Position numbers and translations under genes: made by a program. The notes under the pieces are model-generated. The model made no database searches, was not told the DNA's origin, and saw nothing but the letters and a program-made list of their open reading frames with translations. A stretch of DNA of 64,000 nucleotides from Chromobacterium rhizoryzae (GTDB lineage Bacteria; Pseudomonadota; Gammaproteobacteria; Burkholderiales; Chromobacteriaceae): assembly GCF_020544465.1 (NCBI RefSeq), contig NZ_CP066126.1, forward strand, positions 2,418,001-2,482,000, given 5' to 3'. Positions 61,301 to 64,000 of this stretch are shown here, in pieces. Numbering within the stretch: position 1 is the first letter of the stretch; each line of letters opens with the position of its first letter.

Positions 61301-61883
61301 TGCGGTTGGTGATTTTGGTTGGTTAATAGGGTTGAAGGGGCCGAAGGCAATCGCTTCCGATGGGGCAAGTTCTGGGAGCTTGGCGACAGATGTGGCCGGT
61401 AGCTTGCAAACAGAAACAAATTCAATGTCAAGGGCTGGGTCGCGTATAGTTCTAGATCAGCGATATGTGTCAAACATTGGCAATGTGGCATGTGGCCCAA
61501 CTTCTTGTACAATGATATTAAATGACACGGGGAAATGGGTTAATATCACGCAAATTGCAAAAGATGCGAATCTAATTCCTGGTGTAGGTACAGATGTGAT
61601 TGGCTTAACTGGTGCATTGCAAAGAAATGGGTTGCCTTCAGCAAAGTGGGCAGTGGGACAGTCTGTTAATGATATTGCGGCAGGAACGTCTAGAGGTAAT
61701 GCAGTAATAGCAAGGGTTTCGCTTGACTCCGGTGGTGGACATTTTGTTGTAGTGGATGGGGTGACTTCTAGACAGGGGCAGCGAGTGGTTGCAATCAGAG
61801 ATCCTGGTACGGGGGCGCAATATTTCACTCCCGTTATTGATTTTGTGAAAAAATTTACAGGCCAAGTGGTTTACACACATTGA
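52347..61883 (+). CDS. CdiA/filamentous haemagglutinin-type exoprotein with cysteine-peptidase toxin tip
   Basis: 3178 residues from ATG 52347 (the ESPR consensus MNRLCYRLIFNRARG starts there). Order: ESPR/signal (1-55); TPS secretion domain with NPSGILCDGCGTINAGRM; many FHA-type repeats of about 20 residues (LDN-GG-L-S); a conserved central domain (SYLIETDSRFTQYNNFISSD, RLGDGYYEQKLVRDQILALT); further FHA-2 repeats; a pretoxin region ending in VENN at 2861-2864; then about 314 residues of AT-rich coding DNA, the variable toxin. The toxin ends with a probable papain/C39-like triad: Cys3049 (VACGPTSC), His3132 (GGHFVVVDG), Asp3152 (IRDPGTG). Acts on neighbouring cells after export through CdiB. 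Confidence 0.93.
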   Translation: MNRLCYRLIFNRARGLIMAVAEIVKPMGAGGGRSAEPAAASRRLGVTLRGIVWASWCALAGTSALAGGIVADPNAPAAQRPSVINTANGLPQVNIQAPSAAGVSRNQYSQFDVDKGGAILNNSATSVQTQLGGWIQGNPNLNPAAPARVILNEVNSANPSQLRGFLEVAGGRAQVIVANPSGILCDGCGTINAGRMTLTTGRPELNPDGSLAGYRVESGTIRIEGAGMQAGSTEYADLMARAVEVRAGIWAPQLSVSAGRNRVSADHQNIQALAADSAGRPGFAIDVAQLGGMYAGKIRLLATEAGVGVRSSGQLSGGEQLKLDSAGQLTLSGRQNGGDIQYHAAGDIEHNGASYSRGKLELSGDAALRQSGTVAAAGDVTVKARSIAASGDFAAGSDDKGQVGTTGALSLKAGDSLQLSGHALAGSSLDLNAAAIKAADAKLRANDSVTLTAENGLGLSRASLNTGRLVVQAGGQIDSDAATLQAGQWQASAAALNNLGGVWEQIGQGSGDFRIGQLLDNRGGRIEADSLALSIGRLDNGGGKLLALGDAAQSWSVRQDLSNQGGLIGGNGDLSLSAGSLDNAGGAVQSAIALTLTTERELDNRGGALLSGAALKLDTAQLDNSRGGRIDGGGPLTLKATGKLNNQAGAIHGGADVGLQAGEIDNAGGKVESESALTLRSDGGMDNSAGKLLSNRDQKIEAASLNNGGGEISSRQALTLRAGVLGNQGGGIVSLGDGDIQLAALDNSGGKLQSGGALAVRVQGELGNREGRISAQRAMRLDAGALNNRQGTLAGGERITVLAGQMDNQGGAAASQQGLTLTLGGLNNQGGQIQTLGDLALDASGLLDNQDGKLVADQGQRLRAGELDNRRGQISSGMDLTVDGGQLSNQQGKLISRGDAYYQLAGLHNAEGELQSGGAARLTISDALDNKQGKIVADQGLALQAASVDNAGGLLNSRGALELKAGTLSNRYGSLLSLGDVSLGLSSFDNQYGQIQTTGALEAELSGQIDNRQGKLISNRNQKLSASRLHNEGGAVNSGQALSLTAGQLGNQGGKMAGQSGLSLDLQQDYVFRDGETLSSQGTLSFRTSGSLRNESQWASAGNVSLQAASFSNAAGAKLAASGRLDINSAGLAVNQGRLDAEQLTLNAAALDNSGMISGRDVTVNGGVIDNHGGQAVLAATRSLSLNAGTRLSNRDSGYIYSGGALSLSSGDLIENISTAIEAEGDVAIRAGRFNNQRTHVNIQRAAESENYSWYKYNYYFDVFERVGGWDWSAVTKSLPVNDAEAAKTRYGTILQVNEAKKQALVRFQGTQERWVNYNAIKKNDSGGYDMTFYQGYSCFQGAACPYEHTVWREVWSGSNEQWNPAIHINPLELDFVDPGNKFNLRNRSASGTKTRDKLISVGEVASLSAGGNMTVNVSGQLLNDASRIAANGAVTINGADNGGGDARVINRAYSVNERTQETGTDHYDRNTRHWYPTYTQDKTVALQTIDATIAGHQGVSVRAPSIENVTVNPAQVSVAEAAKAAAEAEPARWDKQDVAAAAGSAAAGAKAGPLKGGAGQPGLLDRLPNNQLFQQNPSPTASYLIETDSRFTQYNNFISSDYMLKQLNYDPVGAHKRLGDGYYEQKLVRDQILALTGRPSLRGEDATEQFKTLMNQGVNVARDFRLTTGVALTPAQIAALQQDIVWMVSETVNTANGPQTVLVPTVYLAHNTVSLTGDGAVIAGKDLSLSAASLSNSGKLQADQSLVAKAEVLSNTGGLIQADTVKLLADSLRLDTDLQNAGRQAAVSGRDVSLSGADIVLKGAKVDASEQLTLSASNNLTLGAARSRKEGRVDLIAGSMGNRDATLGADVGGSGVATVSGVWETAQGSSLQSGGKLNLSAGKDLTLTGSSAQAKGQLNVSAGNKLTVQADKTTNNTKLTADSASSRVEARYQADTLIASQLSGGAGVVAVAGQELSVQGSRVASDQGQVLLSGTQVDIGATERHVEIDDYENNHIGQTRSQRQQAIRDTQAQGSQISGQQGVTIQARKTDLTVQGSELASDNGDLKLSAARDIRVGAAEESRSFQEQAASTRKNLANSKQSLSQTDERQTLAKGSSLSGESISLQAGQDLTVAGSSVAATHDVDLVAGRDVNVTTAENRQYQQHDESVKRSGLLGSGGIGFTIGSQKQRDQVGETSVSQTNSTVGSVLGKVNIDAGRNALIKGSDLVAGGDIDVLAQNIRVEDVANRYQRDEKHEVSKSGLTVALSGVVGAAANTAVQQAQDSKKASGRLAALQGVQAGLSGYQAYQAYQQEAMKPAAEQSFVGISLSVGNQQSQSHSQRQQSQSQGSQLTAGGNLSLTATGSGAKDAQGQAQDGDISVTGGRLKAGKDLTLDAARDLQLQAGRNEDSQSGGNKSSGWNAGLSIGVSNGSAGISIFANANKGRGKEEGQGSRWNETVLSAGDTLSLQSGRDASLTGASASGKTVVADIGRNLTLQSLQDQDRYHSEQSNASAGASFTFGSMSGSASISISRQKANSDFVSVQEQTGLYAGQGGFDVKVGRHTQLDGAVIASTAKADKNTLDTGTLGFSNQHNQADFKVESQSFGISSGGNITDTLKGTLMSQGASSVLGGGNSSGHAESTTYAAVSEGSIKVRDQDTQQQDLKDLSRDAEHAANGLSPIFDKEKELNRLQEAQLIGQIGAQATQIVVTQMMMKANEDLRRNPKYADSKEYKELNAKWGADSDFQRAAQAATAALQGLAGGNVQAALSGAAAPYLAGVVKNLTDGNKEANVMAHALLGAALAQMKGESAAAGAAGGAAAPIVAELLLTQLYPGKKVEDLNEFQKQTISALTTMAGSLAGSLAGGDSAGALTGAQAAKNEVENNTLRPKEIDALGRKLATQCGGKSGAAKSLCENDLIKAAVQESDRRNNFSPEYQKSFNAALNNAMSSVSSICKADSQCVTEVANSLQLARLTCSTVECANDMAGGAIRNAVMRYGGVLDVVKLAVGDFGWLIGLKGPKAIASDGASSGSLATDVAGSLQTETNSMSRAGSRIVLDQRYVSNIGNVACGPTSCTMILNDTGKWVNITQIAKDANLIPGVGTDVIGLTGALQRNGLPSAKWAVGQSVNDIAAGTSRGNAVIARVSLDSGGGHFVVVDGVTSRQGQRVVAIRDPGTGAQYFTPVIDFVKKFTGQVVYTH
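53950..55520 (+). repeat. FHA-type repeats within the CdiA gene
   Basis: A run of about 25 protein repeats of roughly 20 residues with the consensus LDN-GG-(K/R)(L/I)-(S/G)...L-L. In DNA they give recurring GACAAC..GGCGGC..CTG blocks. Expected to form the extended beta-helix stalk. Confidence 0.75.
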
Positions 61884-61894
61884 TGGTTAGATGA

Positions 61895-62221
61895 ATGGAA
61901 AATTTTATTCTGAGTAGTGGCTTTGATAAAGATGTTGAGATTAATTGCTGTTTTGCTATGGTCGCAGGGGTTGGATACTTGGTAGAGAGTAAGGAAGACG
62001 CGTTCTCTATGAAAAATGCTATAAAAATCCAGTATCCCGATCTTGAAAAAATACTTTTCTCCTTGGTTCCTGCCCTCGGTGGGAGTGAGTTCAGTTATTT
62101 GTGTGATGCAAGCATAATTGGTACCCTGCGAAAAAGTGAGGATGTAAAATTCCAAGGAGAGATTGTTGATATTAAAAAATTTAATTTAATTGTTAGTGGC
62201 CTGCATTTTGAGATTTTTTAA
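61895..62221 (+). CDS. cdiI: Probable CDI immunity protein
   Basis: 108 residues, 11 nt after the exoprotein gene, in the place of cdiI. Acidic, no signal peptide or membrane segment, AT-rich like the toxin tip. Sequence (for example ENFILSSGFDKDVEINCCFA and IVDIKKFNLIVSGLHFEIF) matches no family I recognise. Function is inferred from position: a soluble cytosolic inhibitor of the cysteine-peptidase toxin. The start lacks a good Shine-Dalgarno and may be coupled to the upstream gene. Confidence 0.7.
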   Translation: MENFILSSGFDKDVEINCCFAMVAGVGYLVESKEDAFSMKNAIKIQYPDLEKILFSLVPALGGSEFSYLCDASIIGTLRKSEDVKFQGEIVDIKKFNLIVSGLHFEIF

Positions 62222-62463
62222 ATTTAACGAATTGTTGTGGGCGTAAAGGCTGTCCTGCTTGCGGGGTTTGCGTTGAGAGAAGATTAATGTAATCCTGAGC
62301 TAAATTCATACCGGTTTGGTTGTTTTTCAATAAAGATCTACTTTGATGAATGGAATTTCTGGAAGCGAAGATGTGTTACACCATTCGGGAAGTGGAAAAG
62401 GTGGCGGAGCAAGCCGCTTCGGATTTGCGCGGAAATAAATTTTTTTATCTAATAGGGTAATGA
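62222..62463. other. Intergenic segment with possible gene remnant
   Basis: Mostly AT-rich with no ORF of substance. A small GC-rich patch (about 62348-62440) reads on the plus strand as a short hydrophilic peptide in one frame (REVEKVAEQAASDLRGNKFF) and may be a leftover from an earlier toxin or exoprotein segment; no homology can be shown here. Confidence 0.3.
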
Positions 62464-62826
62464 ATGGCAACGTATTCTTTTCTTGATGAAATGAAAAGTG
62501 ATTTTCTAGAAATTATTAACGAAAAGTCTTCTAGTGCTATTGATGATTTGTCGATTGACTATGGTGCATCACTAGAAAATTTGCTATTGAAGTATATGGC
62601 ACTTTGCCAGTCTAGAGCTGCTCTGCTTTCTGGTGCGAAAAGTGTTAACGATGAGTTGGCAATGCAATCGGCGTTGCTAAGGCTAAGGAGCTACGCTATG
62701 GGCTTGTCAAGTTTGTTTGATGCAATTGCTGATGATGCGAAAACTATACTTAAAACAGGGGAGTGGCCGGAGCTGTCTGAAGGATATGAACTGCCAGATT
62801 GCTATGGAAATTTGGGGAGTGATTAA
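62464..62826 (+). CDS. Small acidic protein downstream of CDI locus, orphan immunity candidate
   Basis: 120 residues, helical and acidic (MATYSFLDEMKSDFLEIINE, SALLRLRSYAMGLSSLFDAI), no signal peptide. AT-rich like cdiI. Such short genes after a cdiBAI set are often orphan immunity genes left from earlier toxin cassettes. No family recognised and no toxin gene fragment precedes it clearly, so function is open. Confidence 0.55.
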   Translation: MATYSFLDEMKSDFLEIINEKSSSAIDDLSIDYGASLENLLLKYMALCQSRAALLSGAKSVNDELAMQSALLRLRSYAMGLSSLFDAIADDAKTILKTGEWPELSEGYELPDCYGNLGSD

Positions 62827-63003
62827 TCGCTAGGGTTATTGTGCTTGTTTAAGTGGGGTTATTGGAAAGGTATATGACAAAACAGAAATATAAAAGCAGA
62901 TAAAGTGGCTGTTGTCATTGATGCTGAGGTCCATTTTTGGGTGGGGTTTAGAGCTTGCATTCTTTGCAAGTTGAATGTTGAATTGCAACGATGCACTTTT
63001 TAG

Positions 63004-63309
63004 ATGAAACAAGTTATCCGACTTTCTCCCGAGTATTTCTGCCATTGCCTGTGGCGATTTTTTGATGGTGGCGGAATTGAGAATTTTCCGGCTGAGCGCC
63101 TTCCCATCAGTTTGGCCTTAAAAAATGAAGTGAAAAACTGGGAGGCTTGGTATCAGTCGAGCTACTGTGATGAGTACCCCGCTAACTCCGCCTTTCCTCA
63201 CCCACAAGATGAAGCTGCGTTTTGGAGTGCCGGCATCTTGCTACAGCAGAAGCTACAAAAAGAGCTTGGTGCGGGCTATGAGGTTGTTTTTTATTTCAAA
63301 AACAATTAG
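63004..63309 (+). CDS. Small protein downstream of CDI locus, unknown
   Basis: 101 residues: LSPEYFCHCLWRFFDGGGIE, then ERLPISLALKNEVKNWEAWY and AGILLQQKLQKELGAGYEVV. Soluble, mixed charge, no known domain. AT-rich region, same strand as the preceding small genes. Possibly another orphan immunity protein; no strong ribosome binding site is seen. Confidence 0.5.
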   Translation: MKQVIRLSPEYFCHCLWRFFDGGGIENFPAERLPISLALKNEVKNWEAWYQSSYCDEYPANSAFPHPQDEAAFWSAGILLQQKLQKELGAGYEVVFYFKNN

Positions 63310-63348
63310 GTGGAGTAGGTTATTGGAAAGTAAAGTGGTTAGGTAGAA

Positions 63349-63504
63349 ATGAACATGGCCTTGAGGAAGTCATCGGAAGGTCGTATTTATGTCTTGGTCG
63401 AGGATGTTGGTTTGAATTGGCATGTATTTCCGGGGCTTGCCTCCGGCTTGCTTTCTAAAGTGTTATCCAAAATGTCTGGCATTTATTCGCAGGGAGGTGT
63501 TTGA
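63349..63504 (+). CDS. Very short ORF, probable gene fragment
   Basis: 51 residues (MNMALRKSSEGRIYVLVEDV, then LNWHVFPGLASGLLSKVLSK). Weak ribosome binding site. It may be the N-terminal part of a gene whose C-terminal part is the frame at 63527-63619, split by frameshift or deletion. Confidence 0.3.
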   Translation: MNMALRKSSEGRIYVLVEDVGLNWHVFPGLASGLLSKVLSKMSGIYSQGGV

Positions 63505-63526
63505 TGCGCATGTCTACCATTTTTAA

Positions 63527-63619
63527 TGGCAAGGTGCCGAGTTTGAACTATTTTTTGATGAGCGGCCTGGAGTGTTTACGATCGAAGTCTTAAACTCAAG
63601 TCAAGTTGGTGAGCCATAA
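63527..63619 (+). pseudogene. C-terminal fragment of a degraded small gene
   Basis: Open frame without start codon reading GAEFELFFDERPGVFTIEVL and then NSSQVGEP before the stop; it looks like the protein-like end of a small soluble protein. Together with 63349-63504 it suggests a decayed immunity-type gene. Confidence 0.3.
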
Positions 63620-63661
63620 GGCATAGGGTTTTGTTTGGCCTCTTGTTGTGGTTAATAAAGC

Positions 63662-63682
63662 AACCCGCGTTCGCGGGTTTTT
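63662..63682 (+). terminator. Intrinsic terminator closing the CDI region
   Basis: AACCCGC/GCGGGTT stem (7 bp) with GTTC loop followed by T residues. It ends the plus-strand AT-rich gene group. Confidence 0.8.
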
Positions 63683-63848
63683 GCTTGTCTTGATCGCTAT
63701 TTGCAAGATTTGCTGATCAAGGAGCGAGAGTGGCTGTTGAGATTTGAAGCCCCCCCAGAAGGCTGAACAGTTTTTGCAAGCTCGCCCCCGGAGCCTATGC
63801 GAAAGTGCTGGCATCGCGCATCTGCGCTTTTCCCTGTGTGCTCCCACT

Positions 63849-64000
63849 ATGCCCATTCAACGCCCCGGCCTTAAACTGAATCTCCCTCCTTTGAATATGG
63901 GCGCGCCTGCCGCCAGTGCGCCAGCGCAGTCCAGCGCAGATCATCTTCGCGCCAATATGGAAGGCTTGCGTCAGCAACTGCGGGCGATGCCGCCCGCTGA
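63849..64000 (+). CDS. 5' end of an unidentified gene, cut by the window edge
   Basis: About 50 codons from ATG 63849, open to the last base: MPIQRPGLKLNLPPLNMG, an alanine/proline/serine stretch, then a helix (LRANMEGLRQQLRAMPPA). GC content returns to the chromosomal level here. The frame is open upstream to 63741 without a good start; no clear Shine-Dalgarno. An N-terminal disordered stretch then helix is seen in some secreted effectors, but nothing identifies it. Confidence 0.5.
   Translation, partial: MPIQRPGLKLNLPPLNMGAPAASAPAQSSADHLRANMEGLRQQLRAMPPA

Overview
The window is GC-rich DNA (roughly two thirds G+C in core genes) with gene content typical of a betaproteobacterium. The near-identity of the YedF-type protein to its family, the MliC, A2M/PBP1C, VgrG and TPS/CDI gene set, and the overall composition suggest Neisseriales, most likely a Chromobacterium relative. 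The species is inference; no rRNA, tRNA, IS element or CRISPR array was seen.

Layout. 1-3.4 kb: 3' end of serC, a secreted lysozyme inhibitor, a CSS-motif/EAL c-di-GMP phosphodiesterase and a DUF2165 membrane protein. 3.45-8.5 kb (minus strand): a magnesium-transport operon reading promoter - long structured leader - three small paralogous ACT-like proteins - mgtA. The second and third ACT-like genes and mgtA are each preceded by a very short ORF starting with acidic and proline residues, like the mgtL leader peptide of enterobacterial mgtA. 8.6-25.3 kb: housekeeping and accessory metabolism (GST, Lrp regulator divergent from acetylpolyamine amidohydrolase, acyl-CoA dehydrogenase-like flavoprotein, sbcDC, GNAT acetyltransferase, two LysR regulators, two methyltransferases, MFS exporter, ZntB). 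Copies of a ~140-bp interspersed repeat with terminal inverted repeats lie between these genes.

25.4-36 kb (minus strand): a type VI secretion VgrG island reading vgrG - DUF4123 chaperone - VasX-like (BTH_I2691-type) pore-forming effector - four tandem paralogous membrane proteins (probable immunity) - DUF6708 protein - a remnant of a fifth paralog. The C-terminal part of the effector and the paralogs are AT-rich, consistent with a replaceable toxin/immunity module.

36.3-44.5 kb: yedE-yedF (sulfur/selenium transport pair) behind a promoter that is immediately followed by an intrinsic terminator; a secreted DUF3472/ricin-lectin protein; a patatin phospholipase; pbpC; and two AidA/PixA-type inclusion-body proteins inserted between pbpC and its usual partner, the alpha-2-macroglobulin gene (44.5-50.2 kb).

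50.5-64 kb: a two-partner secretion/contact-dependent inhibition locus: TpsB transporter, a 3178-residue CdiA-type exoprotein whose C-terminal toxin looks like a C39/papain-fold cysteine peptidase, a probable CdiI, then an AT-rich tail of small orphan ORFs and fragments, and finally the 5' end of an unidentified gene at the window edge.

Most interesting: the repeated leader-ORF/ACT-domain architecture of the mgtA operon, followed by the T6SS paralog array, the CdiA cysteine-protease toxin, and the promoter-terminator arrangement ahead of yedE.
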